This document shows positions 44,456 to 54,219 of a stretch of 64,000 bases of DNA, piece by piece; the first letter of the stretch is position 1; every line of letters starts with the position of its first letter. The position numbers and the translations under genes were made by a program. Location of the stretch: the NCBI RefSeq assembly GCF_008271295.1, contig NZ_VTOY01000009.1, positions 1 through 64,000 on the forward strand. Direction: 5' to 3'. A model generated the notes under the pieces. The model was given only the letters and a program-made list of their open reading frames with translations. It made no database searches and was not told where the DNA came from. This DNA is from Pseudoselenomonas ruminis (GTDB lineage: Bacteria > Bacillota > Negativicutes > Selenomonadales > Selenomonadaceae).

Positions 44456-44647
44456 ATGGCAAGTGTTTGCGAAGTTTGTGCAAAGGGTCAGCTGTCTGGT
44501 AACAACGTCAGCCATTCCCACCTGAAGACGAAACGTGCTTGGAAACCGAACATCCAGCGTGTCCGCGCTGTTGTTGACGGCGAGGTCAAACGCGTCAACG
44601 TCTGCACGCGCTGCCTGCGTTCCGGTAAGGTTCAGCGTGCCCTCTGA
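44456..44647 (+). CDS. rpmB: 50S ribosomal protein L28
   Basis: A 63-residue ribosomal protein, MASVCEVCAKGQLSGNNVSHS onward, with KTKRAWKPNIQRVRA and a C-terminal CTRCLRSGKVQRA. Both CxxC pairs are present, so this is the zinc-binding (C+) form. AAGGAGG precedes the ATG. Single gene with its own promoter and terminator. Confidence 0.98.
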   Translation: MASVCEVCAKGQLSGNNVSHSHLKTKRAWKPNIQRVRAVVDGEVKRVNVCTRCLRSGKVQRAL

Positions 44648-44679
44648 TTTGCGCATAATATCAAAAGCTGATATATCAT

Positions 44680-44720
44680 AAAGAAAGCGAAAGAGCTCGT
44701 CTCTTTCGCTTTCTTTATTT
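44680..44720 (+). terminator. Terminator of rpmB
   Basis: AAAGAAAGCGAAAGAG and its exact 16-bp complement around CTCGT, then ATTTTT. Confidence 0.9.
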
Positions 44721-44741
44721 TTATCGATAGTTTTTAGCCGC

Positions 44742-44793
44742 CAAAAAACGCATGAGCCTGGCCGCAGTTGCGGTCAAACTCATGCGTTTTTTG
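44742..44793. terminator. Bidirectional terminator, mainly of the LuxR gene
   Basis: CAAAAAACGCATGAG pairs with CTCATGCGTTTTTTG; U-runs on both strands. Ends the minus-strand LuxR gene. Confidence 0.85.
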
Positions 44794-44816
44794 AATTCCC
44801 GTTTATCTTTTGCCTC

Positions 44817-45605
44817 TTAAATGCTAAGGGGCATCACATCTTCCAAGACGCAGCGGCACATCACCGAGGCGCGGTTTGGTTCCTTCATCTTTTTGCAAAT
44901 GGTATAAACGTGTTTTTTGACGGTGCTCTCCGCGCTGTTCACGCGTTCGCTTATCTGGCGGTTCGACCAGCCGCGGCACAGGAGTCCCGTTATCTGTATT
45001 TCGCGTTCCGTCAGCCTAAAGCGCTGTTTTAACACCGTCCGGATTCGCTGATTCCTGTCATTCTGCGGATGAAACGCATATAAGCGCTGGGCAATATGCG
45101 GCTCGATGCAGCGGAGCTTCATCAATTCCTGTTCCGTAAAATTCCCCATCTCTTTGGGGCGAAGCAGTCCGAATTTTCCCAGCAGCAGATCATTTTTTAC
45201 CAGCCACAGCTTGCAACTGTAATGCATGCCGATAGGCTTGCGCACCTGCTGATAAAAATCCGAGCTCTCCAAAAACTCCTCGCTTAGCACATCCGTATCC
45301 CGGAACACCAGCGACTCCCTGCGCCACTCCAGCGACCGGTATGGATACGATTTCCCCAGGCGCAGAGCTCTGGCCGCCATTTCCTCAAAAGATGGCATCG
45401 TGAAACTCCATTTATAGCTCATCGGCCGAACATGGCGTTTATCATCGTTTTTGTTCAACAGGATAAACGAAACCCCGCAGGCAAACGGAACCAAGCTTTC
45501 CAAGGCCTCAAAAACAGCCTGCCGGTATTCATCGACACTGGCCTCATAACATTTCAGCACAGCCATCGTCATCACATGGCATTCATTCTCATCCAAATAA
45601 AGCAT
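44817..45605 (-). CDS. LuxR-family transcriptional regulator
   Basis: A 262-residue protein. The C-terminal ~65 residues are a GerE/LuxR DNA-binding domain: RLTEREIQITGLLCRGWSNR followed by QISERVNSAESTVKKHVYTI. The N-terminal 190 residues are not an obvious response-regulator or autoinducer domain but resemble a GAF/PAS-like sensor. The ligand and targets are unknown. Single gene. Confidence 0.9.
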   Translation of the reverse strand: MLYLDENECHVMTMAVLKCYEASVDEYRQAVFEALESLVPFACGVSFILLNKNDDKRHVRPMSYKWSFTMPSFEEMAARALRLGKSYPYRSLEWRRESLVFRDTDVLSEEFLESSDFYQQVRKPIGMHYSCKLWLVKNDLLLGKFGLLRPKEMGNFTEQELMKLRCIEPHIAQRLYAFHPQNDRNQRIRTVLKQRFRLTEREIQITGLLCRGWSNRQISERVNSAESTVKKHVYTICKKMKEPNRASVMCRCVLEDVMPLSI

Positions 45606-45730
45606 ATCCCTTGCCTCTCCCGTCTCATCTCATTCTCATTTCATTATAACGCCATTATCCCTATTTTGCTATAACGAAAATCCTCTGTCCCGCTTCCCTC
45701 AACCGCCATCTTTCCCACAAAAACAAAGAA

Positions 45731-45760
45731 GCGAGCCCTTCAAGGCTCGCCCCAAAAAAC
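45731..45760 (-). terminator. Terminator of the short orphan transcript
   Basis: Minus strand GCGAGCCTTGAAGGGCTCGC-type stem (7 bp) followed by TTCTTTGTTTTTG. Located just after the frame at 45740. Confidence 0.8.
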
Positions 45761-45835
45761 ATATAATCCCCTATACCACTCAGCTTCCCCAAGCCTCATA
45801 GCAACCACCGGAGAATCGTCAATCTCAACGTACAA
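45740..45835 (-). CDS. Possible 31-residue small protein
   Basis: A short frame from TTG (45833-45835), or from ATT at 45842-45844, ending in a TGA that overlaps the terminator stem. The peptide YVEIDDSPVVAMRLGEAEWY and the following GLYVFWGEP look protein-like. An AGAGGG lies nearby but neither start is ideally spaced. A consensus promoter and terminator bracket it, so a transcript of about 140 bases is likely; it could instead be a small RNA. Confidence 0.4.
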   Translation of the reverse strand: MYVEIDDSPVVAMRLGEAEWYRGLYVFWGEP

Positions 45836-45877
45836 GATAACAATTCATCCCTCTTAATCCAATCCGATGGCTCCTCT

Positions 45878-45906
45878 ATTATAAAGAACCATTTCTGTCT
45901 TTACAA
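45878..45906 (-). promoter_or_regulatory. Promoter of the short orphan transcript
   Basis: Minus strand TTGTAA (45901-45906), 17-base spacer, TATAAT (45878-45883). Confidence 0.75.
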
Positions 45907-45956
45907 TTCATCGGTAGTAGGAGATATTCGTTTTTCTACCACTTTAGTAGTAGAAT

Positions 45957-46670
45957 TCAAGCAAAATCTGCCCGCTTATTGAGCTCCTGCCGGATTCGCC
46001 GCCAGTCGGGACAGTATTTATCCATCCGCGCCTTAAACGCCGGGCCATGATTGGCCACCCAGAGGTGCGTGAGTTCATGCAGCATGACGTATTCAAGCGC
46101 CTCGGGCTTGTACTTAGCCAGCTGTAAATTGAGCCAGACGCGGGTCTTTACGATATTGCAAGTGCCCCAGCGCGTCTTCATATTGCGGATGCGGCATTCA
46201 GCGGCTTTCTTACCAACGATGGCTTCACAGCGCGGCAAGAGTTTTGGAATCGCCTGTTCGAGCTGGCGGCGGTAAAGACCGTTGACGATTTCCCGCCGCT
46301 GTTCTACGGTCGCATACGATGGAACCGTGAGGATTATCCGCGTTTCCTTGCAAAACACCGACGCCTGCCGGCTGGCCGAATCGCGCACGACAAGGTCATA
46401 ATACTGCCCCCAAAGCGGGACTTTATCTCCCGTCTGATATTGACGAGTCAAATTTTGACTTGTCAATTTTTCCCGCATGGCCTGTTGCTTTTTCCCGACC
46501 CACTGCCAGTGTTTGGCCAAAAAATCCGTGACCGCCTCACGCTTCATGCGCAAGGGCGCCGTCACTTCAATGCGTCCATCGGGCTTCTGCACGCGCAGGT
46601 ACATATTCTTGATTCGCTTGCGCTTTACATATACGACCTGCCCCGCAAAAGGAAAGATTTCCTCACGCAT
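45957..46670 (-). CDS. M48-type (YgjP/DUF45) metallopeptidase
   Basis: A 237-residue protein of the YgjP/WLM-related family. The zinc site is HELTHLWVANHG (HExxH plus a later His), preceded by the conserved RNMKTRWGTCN and NLQLAKYKPEALEYVMLHE. Function unknown, presumed protease. Start at 46670 because the reading frame further upstream lies within hslO; it begins just after the hslO stop, implying coupling. Two palindromes (46441 and 46456) encode a LTSQNLTRQ linker. Confidence 0.9.
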   Translation of the reverse strand: MREEIFPFAGQVVYVKRKRIKNMYLRVQKPDGRIEVTAPLRMKREAVTDFLAKHWQWVGKKQQAMREKLTSQNLTRQYQTGDKVPLWGQYYDLVVRDSASRQASVFCKETRIILTVPSYATVEQRREIVNGLYRRQLEQAIPKLLPRCEAIVGKKAAECRIRNMKTRWGTCNIVKTRVWLNLQLAKYKPEALEYVMLHELTHLWVANHGPAFKARMDKYCPDWRRIRQELNKRADFA

Positions 46671-46671
46671 A

Positions 46672-47550
46672 TCAGTTCCGGCGCTTTTCGGCTTCGTCAA
46701 AGATTGCCTGCAGTTCCTCGCCTGTGAACTCGTATTTCTCGTTGCAGAAATGGCAGCAGACTTCGGCATGGCCATCGTCGACGAGCGTCTGGAGGTCCGC
46801 CTTGCCAAGGCTCAGCAGTACTTCGCTGATGCGCTCTTTCGAGCACTGGCACTTAAATGCCAGATCCGTCGTCGTCATGTAGTTGACCTCAAAGCCCTGC
46901 AGGAGCTCGGCGATGATGCCCTTGGCATCGAGACCGCGCTCGACCATATGCGAAACGGAGTTTACCGTGCGCAGGTTAGCTTCGAGCTTATCGATGCACT
47001 CGTCGGTGGCATCAGGCAATGGCTGGATGATAAAGCCGCCCGCGCCGATGCACTTGAAGTCAGGATTTACGAGGACACCAAGGCCGACGCTCGACGGCGT
47101 CTGCTCGGAGACATAGAGATATTTCGTGAGGTCGTCGGCAATCTCGCCATCGGTGATTTCCGTACTGCCCGTAATCGGGTTCTTGAGCCCCGTAAAGCGC
47201 GTGACCGAAACCATGCCTTTGCCGACACCGCCGCCGACATCAATCTTGCCGAGGCTGTTGAGCGGCAGGTTGACATGCGGCTCGTCGATGTAACCGCGCA
47301 CAAAGCCCTCGGGCGTTGCATCCGCCGTCACCTTGCCGAGCGGGCCGTCGCCATCAAATTTTATCGTCAGCGCTTCTTTGTTCTTGAGGTTGGCCGCCAT
47401 CAAGAGCGCCGCCGTCATCGTGCGGCCCAGGGCGGCAGCCGCTACCGGATAGCAGTCATGACGGCAGATTGCCTCGTTGACGAGGTCCGTCGTAACGGCC
47501 GCATAGATGCGCACGCCCTCAGCCGTTGCTTTTACTAAATGGTCTTTCAT
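46672..47550 (-). CDS. hslO: Redox-regulated chaperone Hsp33
   Basis: A 292-residue Hsp33. The N-terminal domain includes HDCYPVAAAALGRTMTAALLMA and DGDGPLGKVTADA. The C-terminal redox switch has CQC and CCHFC, the zinc-binding CxC...CxxC arrangement that releases zinc under oxidative stress and activates holdase function. Length is normal. Confidence 0.97.
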   Translation of the reverse strand: MKDHLVKATAEGVRIYAAVTTDLVNEAICRHDCYPVAAAALGRTMTAALLMAANLKNKEALTIKFDGDGPLGKVTADATPEGFVRGYIDEPHVNLPLNSLGKIDVGGGVGKGMVSVTRFTGLKNPITGSTEITDGEIADDLTKYLYVSEQTPSSVGLGVLVNPDFKCIGAGGFIIQPLPDATDECIDKLEANLRTVNSVSHMVERGLDAKGIIAELLQGFEVNYMTTTDLAFKCQCSKERISEVLLSLGKADLQTLVDDGHAEVCCHFCNEKYEFTGEELQAIFDEAEKRRN

Positions 47551-47569
47551 GGTTATTTCCTTTTTCCAA

Positions 47570-48127
47570 TTACATTGTATACTGCATCAATACTTCATCA
47601 GTATCGATATCGTAAATCTTAACCGTGCGATCTTCGAGCACCGCATAGGTATTGCGGCCGTCTTCGCGCTTTGAGAGCGCCGCTGACCCCGGATTAAGGA
47701 ACACGGTCTTGCCGCGCTTTTCGAGCACTGTCGTATGGATGTGTCCACTGATAAAGAGGTCAGCCTTCAGATGGGCCGCCATCTTGTCCTTTTCCGCATC
47801 GGTCATGACGCTGTCGCCATGGGTGACGATGATACGCAGGCCATCGTAAACGACATAGGCATACGGTGCCTGCACCGGCAGTTCCAGGCAACTGGCGTCG
47901 ACCGACGAATCGCAGTTGCCCTTGGCGATGATGACCGGCACCGGACAGCTGTTGATTTTGGCGACGAGCCCGGCCGGATTGTAGTCGGCCTTCATCGGAT
48001 TGCGCGGGCCATGATAGAGCACATCACCAGCGTGCAGAATCATATCGGCATCATGAAAAGCCTTGTCAAACGCCGTCTGCCAAGCGCCTTCATGACCGTG
48101 CGTATCACTGATAATACCAATTTTCAT
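47570..48127 (-). CDS. YfcE-type metallophosphoesterase
   Basis: A 185-residue calcineurin-like phosphodiesterase: MKIGIISDTHGH, ILHAGDVLYHG, KGNCDSS, THGDSV, and FISGHIHT are the five metal-binding blocks of the YfcE/MJ0936 group. It hydrolyses phosphodiesters; the natural substrate is uncertain. It is 20 bases upstream of hslO on the same strand. Confidence 0.93.
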   Translation of the reverse strand: MKIGIISDTHGHEGAWQTAFDKAFHDADMILHAGDVLYHGPRNPMKADYNPAGLVAKINSCPVPVIIAKGNCDSSVDASCLELPVQAPYAYVVYDGLRIIVTHGDSVMTDAEKDKMAAHLKADLFISGHIHTTVLEKRGKTVFLNPGSAALSKREDGRNTYAVLEDRTVKIYDIDTDEVLMQYTM

Positions 48128-48154
48128 CGTAAACAGCTTCTTTCTTAAACGCGA

Positions 48155-48622
48155 TTAACCAATCTTCTTGAGCAGGTTTGCCATTTCCATAGCGGCCATA
48201 GCACTGTCGGAGCCCTTGTTGCCAGCCTTCGTGCCAGCGCGCTCCACAGCCTGCTCGATGTTCTCTGTCGTCACGACGCCGAAAATCGTCGGCACGCCCG
48301 TCTGCATGCCAACCTGTGCCGTGCCTTTGGAAACCTCATTGCAGACATAGTCGTAATGCGTCGTCGAACCACGGATAACGGCGCCAAGGCAGATGACGGC
48401 GTCGTATTTGCCGCTTTCGGCCATCTTCTTGGCAACGACTGGAATCTCAAACGCCCCCGGAACCCAGGCGACGTCGATGTCGTCATCGTTGGCCTCATGA
48501 CGGTGCAGCGTGTCAAGCGCGCCGCCTAAGAGCTTGCTCGTGATGAACTCATTGAAACGAGCTACGACGATACCGAATTTCAGACCTTTTGCTGTGATAT
48601 ACCCTTCAATTACATTTGCCAT
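48155..48622 (-). CDS. ribH: 6,7-dimethyl-8-ribityllumazine synthase
   Basis: A 155-residue lumazine synthase: [49 protein letters not shown] and the [14 protein letters not shown] end. It condenses the ribityl pyrimidine with dihydroxybutanone phosphate, the penultimate step of riboflavin synthesis. Last gene of the FMN-controlled operon ribD-ribE-ribBA-ribH. Confidence 0.98.
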   Translation of the reverse strand: MANVIEGYITAKGLKFGIVVARFNEFITSKLLGGALDTLHRHEANDDDIDVAWVPGAFEIPVVAKKMAESGKYDAVICLGAVIRGSTTHYDYVCNEVSKGTAQVGMQTGVPTIFGVVTTENIEQAVERAGTKAGNKGSDSAMAAMEMANLLKKIG

Positions 48623-48646
48623 GATCTATTACCTCCTAAAATATCT

Positions 48647-49858
48647 TTACTTCAACGTCTCATCGTTCAAGAGATGGCCCATCTTGACCTTCTTGACCGT
48701 CAGATAGTTCTTGTCGAATTTATTCGCATGAATCATCAGCGGCACGCGCTCAGTAATCGTAAGGCCATAGCCCTCAAGACCAGCACGCTTAGCCGGATTG
48801 TTCGTCATCAGCCGGATGCTCGTGAGGCCGAGATCCGCAAGGATCTGGGCGCCAATGCCATAGTCGCGCAGATCCGGCGCAAAGCCGAGTTCGACATTGG
48901 CCTCGACCGTATCGCGGCCCTTGTCCTGCAGGGCATAAGCGCGCATCTTGTTAGCAAGGCCGATGCCGCGGCCTTCCTGGCGCATGTAGAGCACGACGCC
49001 CTCGCCGGCCTTTTCAATCTTCTCAAGCGCCGCATGGAGCTGATCGCCGCAGTCACAGCGCATCGAGCCTAACGCATCGCCCGTCAGGCACTCGGAATGA
49101 ACGCGCACGAGCACGTCTTTCTTGCCTTTGACATCGCCCTTGACGATGGCCAGATGGCATTTGCCGTCGAGCTTGCTCTCGTACGACTTGATGCGGAAAT
49201 GACCGAACTTGCTCGGGAAATCGACGTCAGCGACCAGCTCGACAAACGATTCCGTGCGCTTGCGGTACTCGATGAGTGCCTGCACCGTAATCATGTGCAG
49301 GCCATGCTCCTTGGCAAACTCGATGAGTTTCGGCGTGCGCATCATGTGACCATCGTCGTCCATGATTTCACAGCACAGACCAGCCGGATAGAAACCTGCC
49401 AGCCGCGCAAGGTCCGTCGTCGTCTCCGTATGACCGGCACGGCGCAAAACGCCGCCCTCAACCGAGCGCAGCGGGAACACATGGCCCGGACGGCGGAAAT
49501 CCGACGGACGCGCCTTCGGGTCTAAAAGCTTACGGATCGTCAAACAGCGCTCGTAAGCCGAAATACCCGTATCTGTCTCATGCGCGTCAATCGAAACCGT
49601 GAACGCCGTCTCGTGATTGTCCGTGTTGTTGACAACCATCTGACCGATATTGAGCTCATCGAGGCGCTTGCCGTCAATCGGCGTACAAATGAGCCCCTTG
49701 GCGTATTTAGCCATGAAATTGACGTCTTCGGGCGTCACCGTAGCGGCGGCGACGATGAGGTCGCCTTCGTTCTCGCGGTCTTCATCGTCGACGACGACTA
49801 CCATCTTGCCATTCTTGATATCCTCAATGGCCTGCTCTACTGTTGCAAAATCTGCCAT
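48647..49858 (-). CDS. ribBA: Bifunctional RibBA
   Basis: A 403-residue fusion. Residues 1-205 are 3,4-dihydroxy-2-butanone 4-phosphate synthase ([25 protein letters not shown]). Residues 206-403 are GTP cyclohydrolase II with the zinc cysteines in [10 protein letters not shown] and its upstream SECLTGD, and RQEGRGIGL. It supplies both riboflavin precursors. AAGGAG-type site before the ATG. Confidence 0.98.
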   Translation of the reverse strand: MADFATVEQAIEDIKNGKMVVVVDDEDRENEGDLIVAAATVTPEDVNFMAKYAKGLICTPIDGKRLDELNIGQMVVNNTDNHETAFTVSIDAHETDTGISAYERCLTIRKLLDPKARPSDFRRPGHVFPLRSVEGGVLRRAGHTETTTDLARLAGFYPAGLCCEIMDDDGHMMRTPKLIEFAKEHGLHMITVQALIEYRKRTESFVELVADVDFPSKFGHFRIKSYESKLDGKCHLAIVKGDVKGKKDVLVRVHSECLTGDALGSMRCDCGDQLHAALEKIEKAGEGVVLYMRQEGRGIGLANKMRAYALQDKGRDTVEANVELGFAPDLRDYGIGAQILADLGLTSIRLMTNNPAKRAGLEGYGLTITERVPLMIHANKFDKNYLTVKKVKMGHLLNDETLK

Positions 49859-49875
49859 AATCTTTCTCCTTCATC

Positions 49876-50511
49876 TTAAAAACCGTTCTCGAGCAGAAAC
49901 GCCCGCGAAAGCCCGCCGGCATTTTTCTGCGTTTTGTTCCCGTCCAGCATCTTTTCGACGTATTTGCCGAGCACATCGGTTTCAATATTTATCGTACTGC
50001 CCGCCTTCTTGCTGCCAAGGTTCGTGACCTCACGCGTATGCGGGATAAGGCTGACCGTAAAATCGGTATCGGTTACAGCCGCCACGGTCAAGCTGATGCC
50101 GTCAAGCGCCACCGAGCCCTTCTCCACGATATAGCGCAGAAGTTCCGAGCCCGCCGCTATCTTCATCAGGATGGCATTGCCTTCCTCTTTAAAGGAAACG
50201 ATCTCGCCCGTGCCATCGATATGGCCGCTGACGATATGGCCGCCGAGGCGGCTCGAGAGCGTCAGTGCCCGCTCGAGGTTTACGGGACTACACTTGGAAA
50301 GCTCCGCAAGCGACGTGCGCCGCACGGTCTCGGGCATGACATCGGCCGTGAAATGATTCTTGTCAAACGAAGTCACGGTCAAGCAAACGCCGTTTACCGC
50401 GATGCTGTCGCCTAAAGTGGCATCTTCGACTACCTTCTGGCAGTCAATGGCAAGCTGGCCGCCGCCAATGCGCCGGATTCTGCCAACCTCTTCAATGATT
50501 CCTGTAAACAA
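49876..50511 (-). CDS. ribE: Riboflavin synthase alpha chain
   Basis: A 211-residue riboflavin synthase made of two similar lumazine-binding repeats (starting FTGIIEEVGRI and SGHIDGTGEIVSFKEEG). The start is a TTG at 50511, giving MFTGIIEE, with GGAGG 7 bases upstream; this matches the family start exactly. It makes riboflavin by dismutation of lumazine. It begins 4 bases after the ribD stop. Confidence 0.96.
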   Translation of the reverse strand: MFTGIIEEVGRIRRIGGGQLAIDCQKVVEDATLGDSIAVNGVCLTVTSFDKNHFTADVMPETVRRTSLAELSKCSPVNLERALTLSSRLGGHIVSGHIDGTGEIVSFKEEGNAILMKIAAGSELLRYIVEKGSVALDGISLTVAAVTDTDFTVSLIPHTREVTNLGSKKAGSTINIETDVLGKYVEKMLDGNKTQKNAGGLSRAFLLENGF

Positions 50512-50515
50512 CGTC

Positions 50516-51634
50516 TCACCTCCGCGCCACATAACCTGTGAGCAAAATATCGCCATCCATTGGCTCGGTCGTCACACGCGCAAGTTCTACGGCATCGGCG
50601 AGACTTACAAAGCCCTCGCCCTCGACCGGAGTCAGCGCCTCACGGCCGCCGATGAGTTTGGGCGCGATAAACGCCTGAACCTTATCGACAAGGCCAGCCG
50701 CAAGCAGCGAGAAGTTCACACGGCCGCCGCCCTCAACAAATACCGAGCAGATTTCACGCTCACCAAGTTTTGCCATGAGCGCTTTAAGGTCAACGTGCTC
50801 GCCACTGCCTGCCGTGATAATCTCGACGCCAGCCTCCTTTAACGCCTGCACGCGCTCCTTAGGCGCCTGCTCAGTCACGGCGACAATCGTCGGCGCCGCC
50901 CCGTCCGTCACGACTTTTGCTGTAAGCGGCGTGCGCGCCTGGCTGTCGACGATGATGCGGATGGCATTTTTCCCCTTACGGCCCGGAATCCGCGTCGTAA
51001 GGCTCGGATCATCTTTCAGCACTGTGCCGATGCCAGCGAGAATGCCGTCGTAAATATCGCGCAGCTCGTGGACGCGCCGCCGCGACGTTTCATTCGTTAT
51101 CCACTGCGACTCGCCCGTCGCCGTGGCAATCTTGCCGTCGAGCGTCATGGCTGTCTTGAGCACGACAAACGGCATCTTCGTCGTAATCCACTTGAGGAAC
51201 ACTTCGTTTAACGCAATGGCTTCTTCTTCAAGAACTCCACAGGTAACTTGGACACCGGCATCTTCCAAAATCTTGATGCCCTTGCCGGCTACGAGCGGGT
51301 TCGGGTCGCGCATCGCGATGACCACGCGGGCAATGCCCGCCTCGGCCACAGCCTTGGCACAAGGGCCCGTGCGGCCATAGTGCGCGCAGGGCTCAAGTGT
51401 CACGTAAAGGGTTGCCCCGCGCGCAAGGTCTCCCGCCATGTTCAGCGCATGAACCTCCGCATGGGGCGTGCCGGCCTTCCGGTGCCAGCCCGCGGCCACG
51501 ATGCGCCCGTCCCTTACAATCACGGCACCGACGAGCGGATTGGGCGACGTGCGCCCCTCCGCATTGCGGGCCATCTGCAAGGCCACGCGCATAAAATCTT
51601 CATCCTGCAATCGTATCACCTCAGATTCCTTCAT
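50516..51634 (-). CDS. ribD: Bifunctional RibD deaminase/reductase
   Basis: A 372-residue protein: N-terminal deaminase (zinc motif HAEVHAL and PCAHYGRTGPC) and C-terminal reductase (from about 150, PFVVLKTAMTLDGKIAT; FVEGGGRVNFSLL). It performs steps two and three of riboflavin synthesis. First gene after the FMN riboswitch. Confidence 0.98.
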   Translation of the reverse strand: MKESEVIRLQDEDFMRVALQMARNAEGRTSPNPLVGAVIVRDGRIVAAGWHRKAGTPHAEVHALNMAGDLARGATLYVTLEPCAHYGRTGPCAKAVAEAGIARVVIAMRDPNPLVAGKGIKILEDAGVQVTCGVLEEEAIALNEVFLKWITTKMPFVVLKTAMTLDGKIATATGESQWITNETSRRRVHELRDIYDGILAGIGTVLKDDPSLTTRIPGRKGKNAIRIIVDSQARTPLTAKVVTDGAAPTIVAVTEQAPKERVQALKEAGVEIITAGSGEHVDLKALMAKLGEREICSVFVEGGGRVNFSLLAAGLVDKVQAFIAPKLIGGREALTPVEGEGFVSLADAVELARVTTEPMDGDILLTGYVARR

Positions 51635-51654
51635 CTTAGGTTTGTGATTGAGAC

Positions 51655-51692
51655 CAAAAAAGCCAGCGAAAAGATTTCTCTTCTCGCTGGCT
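51655..51692 (-). terminator. Terminator of the FMN riboswitch
   Basis: Minus strand AGCCAGCGA, loop, TCGCTGGCT, TTTTTT. It is the expression platform ahead of ribD. Confidence 0.9.
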
Positions 51693-51704
51693 TAAATCGC
51701 ATGC

Positions 51705-51827
51705 AAACCAACATGCCTTTTCTCGTCCCGACTATACGGTCGGCTCCGGAATCTCACCGGATCATGCTCCCAAGGGCTCGCGGGCTATACCGCCGGTGGG
51801 GAAATGCTCCCCGCCTCAAAGACAAAT
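51705..51827 (-). promoter_or_regulatory. FMN riboswitch (RFN element)
   Basis: Minus strand shows the RFN hallmarks in order: GGCGGGGAGCATTTCCC, ACCGGCGGTATAGCCCGCGAG, CCGGTGAGATTCCGGAGCCGAC, GTATAGTCGGGACGAGA. FMN binding favours the downstream terminator and lowers ribD-ribE-ribBA-ribH expression. A TATAAT at 51838-51843 (minus) supplies the promoter. Confidence 0.97.
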
Positions 51828-51882
51828 CTCATGTCCTATTATAGCACGCCTTTATCCTTTCTATCAATAGAATATCTCGGCC

Positions 51883-53853
51883 TTAGAATTTGAACTTCGC
51901 CGTCGCATCCTGCAGCTCCGTCGCCATATTGGCCAGCGACTGCGAAGCCGAGGCAATCTCCTCCGTCGAGGCCGACTGTTCTTCCGTTGCGGCCGAAATC
52001 GTCTGCGTATGGGCAGCCGTCTTGCTGCTGACCTCGTCGATTTCCTCCATCGTACCGACAATCGAGCTGGCGCCGTCGGAAACCTTATGCACGCGCAGGT
52101 TCATGGCCTCAACCTCATCTTTGATGTCATGGACTTTTGCGATAATGCGGCCGAACTGCTCGCCGACCTCGCGGATTGCATCGGTGCCAAGCTTAATCTG
52201 CTCCGTGCTCGACTCCATCGAACCGACAGCCTGGTTCGTATCACTTTGGATCGTCGTGATATGGCGCTTGATGTCCTCGGCGGCTTCCTGAGATTCAGCA
52301 GCCAGCTTGCGGACCTCTTCAGCAACGACCGTAAAGCCGCGGCCCTGCTCGCCGGCGCGCGCCGCCTCGATAGCTGCATTGAGCGCCAAGAGATTTGTCT
52401 GCTCGGCAATGGCTGAAATCGTCTCGACAATCTTGCCAATCTGCTCGCTGTTCTTGCCGAGCTGGGCGACAATCGCCGCCGACTCCTGCGATGCCTTTTC
52501 AATCAGGACCATCTTGTCCATGGCATCCTGCATGAGCTTGCTACCTGCCGTCGCCGTCTCATTCGTCTCGTTCGTGCGGTCGTTGACATGTTCCATGCCT
52601 TTTGCGACATCGTCGATATGGCCGACGACTTCCTCGACGACATTCTTGGCATTATCGACGCTTTCCGCCTGGTCGCTGACGCCCTGCGCCACATCGCCAA
52701 CCGATACAGCCACGCTGTTGGCGGCCTCAGCCGACTGCTGCGCACTGGCCGTGAGCTCCTCCGAGGATGCCGCTACCTGCTCAGCAGCAGAACTCATCTT
52801 CTGAATGAGATTGCGGATGTTCTTGTTCATCGTATTGAACGCCTGCGTGAGCTGGCCGATTTCATCGGCACTTTCCACCGGAAGGTCGGCCATGCGCAGA
52901 TTGCCATCAGCCAGCTGAACCGCATGCTCGTTGAGTCCCAAAATCGGCCGCGTGATTTTCTGGGCAAAATACTGGCAGACAAACATCATCAGCGCAAAAC
53001 CAACGAGCGTCAAAAGACCAAATACCCAACGCATATGCTTGAGCGCTGCAAATACAAAATCCTCCGGCACCGCAATGCCGATCAGCCATTCCGTCGAAGG
53101 CACCTTCGCATAGGCAAACACGATATCTTTACCATCACTGCTCGTCGTAAAGTAACCGGATTCCTTCCCCTGCATTTCCTTGAAATGCTCGCCAAAACCA
53201 TCGACCTCAGCAAAATTCTGCATAGGTTTGCCAAGGCCGGCCGTCGCGAGGATGTTGCCCGTCTTCTCTAAGATGATGCCCTGGCCTTCGCCATGGTACT
53301 CGATATTCTTTACCTGCTCATCGAGTGCATCAAGCGAAATATCGTTGCAGACCGCACCGATAAACTGGCCGTTGGCCTTTACCGGCGCGATAGCCGAGAT
53401 GACGTGCTTATTCGTGATGGCATCGACATACGCATCGGTGAATTCCACCTTGTCGTCCTTCTTGGCCTGCTGATACCACGGACGTTGCGTCGGGTCTTTT
53501 TGACCGGTCAGATTGCCGCCCGTCGAGGAAGCGAAATACTTATCCTCCATGCCGAGCGTGACACCTATGACATCGGCCTCCGACGATGCCGACTGCAGCG
53601 CGGCATTCGTCTGCATGCTGGCCTTGTCCCCATTATAGGCCGTCATGACATTGGCCGTATGCGCCGTTGACGACTGCTTCGCCATGAGCCAGCCATCCAT
53701 CTCGGACACCTCTTTGGCCACTACCGCCCGCAGTTCGTTATCGACGCTCTGCTCCAAATCCGCGCTTGCCAAAAAATACCCGGAGATGGACACTATCGCC
53801 ATCAGCGCACCTACGATACCAGCCAACACAAAAAACTTTTGTCTAATTCCCAT
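51883..53853 (-). CDS. Methyl-accepting chemotaxis protein (dCache-HAMP)
   Basis: A 656-residue receptor: membrane segment near the N-terminus (about 8-28), a periplasmic double Cache sensor (about 35-270, with [21 protein letters not shown]), second membrane segment (about 280-300), HAMP domain, and a signalling domain with hairpin tip [21 protein letters not shown]. It would control flagellar motion through CheA/CheW. The ligand is likely an amino acid or organic acid, as in many dCache receptors, but is not shown by the sequence. Long untranslated leader upstream. TGACCGGTCA at 53501. Confidence 0.95.
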   Translation of the reverse strand: MGIRQKFFVLAGIVGALMAIVSISGYFLASADLEQSVDNELRAVVAKEVSEMDGWLMAKQSSTAHTANVMTAYNGDKASMQTNAALQSASSEADVIGVTLGMEDKYFASSTGGNLTGQKDPTQRPWYQQAKKDDKVEFTDAYVDAITNKHVISAIAPVKANGQFIGAVCNDISLDALDEQVKNIEYHGEGQGIILEKTGNILATAGLGKPMQNFAEVDGFGEHFKEMQGKESGYFTTSSDGKDIVFAYAKVPSTEWLIGIAVPEDFVFAALKHMRWVFGLLTLVGFALMMFVCQYFAQKITRPILGLNEHAVQLADGNLRMADLPVESADEIGQLTQAFNTMNKNIRNLIQKMSSAAEQVAASSEELTASAQQSAEAANSVAVSVGDVAQGVSDQAESVDNAKNVVEEVVGHIDDVAKGMEHVNDRTNETNETATAGSKLMQDAMDKMVLIEKASQESAAIVAQLGKNSEQIGKIVETISAIAEQTNLLALNAAIEAARAGEQGRGFTVVAEEVRKLAAESQEAAEDIKRHITTIQSDTNQAVGSMESSTEQIKLGTDAIREVGEQFGRIIAKVHDIKDEVEAMNLRVHKVSDGASSIVGTMEEIDEVSSKTAAHTQTISAATEEQSASTEEIASASQSLANMATELQDATAKFKF

Positions 53854-54142
53854 TTCTCTTGCTCCTTTTTGTAGTAGTATTTATAAAAACAGTCTCCTTG
53901 GACCGTTTCTACCTGCTGTAACTAATGCTGTCATTTAGTTGCTTGATAAAAGTAAATGATCCCTTTACAACAAAATCCGAGTTGCGCGATCGCAACCCGG
54001 ATTTAAATGCTCCTATGCTTAAGGCAAATTATCCGCATCGTAAGAAATTGTCCATCAGCAGCATGAGGCATCACGTTTCATTTACATCGTAACAAAACCG
54101 CCATAAATCCCATAGATATTTTATTAAGACAAGATTATAGCA
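53854..54142 (-). promoter_or_regulatory. Long untranslated leader of the chemotaxis receptor gene
   Basis: Minus strand: an extended -10 (TGCTATAAT, TATAAT at 54134-54139) about 280 bases before the ATG, with no gene between. The leader holds a hairpin at 53973-54004 (AAATCC...GTTGCG with their complements) followed by TTTTG, i.e. a possible attenuator. I do not recognise a known riboswitch class. Confidence 0.4.
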
Positions 54143-54219
54143 TACTGCAAAAACAAAAATAAGAAAACCTTTACTAGAAATATAGTATACATGCTTTAGA
54201 CAAATGTATTTGTTAAGAG

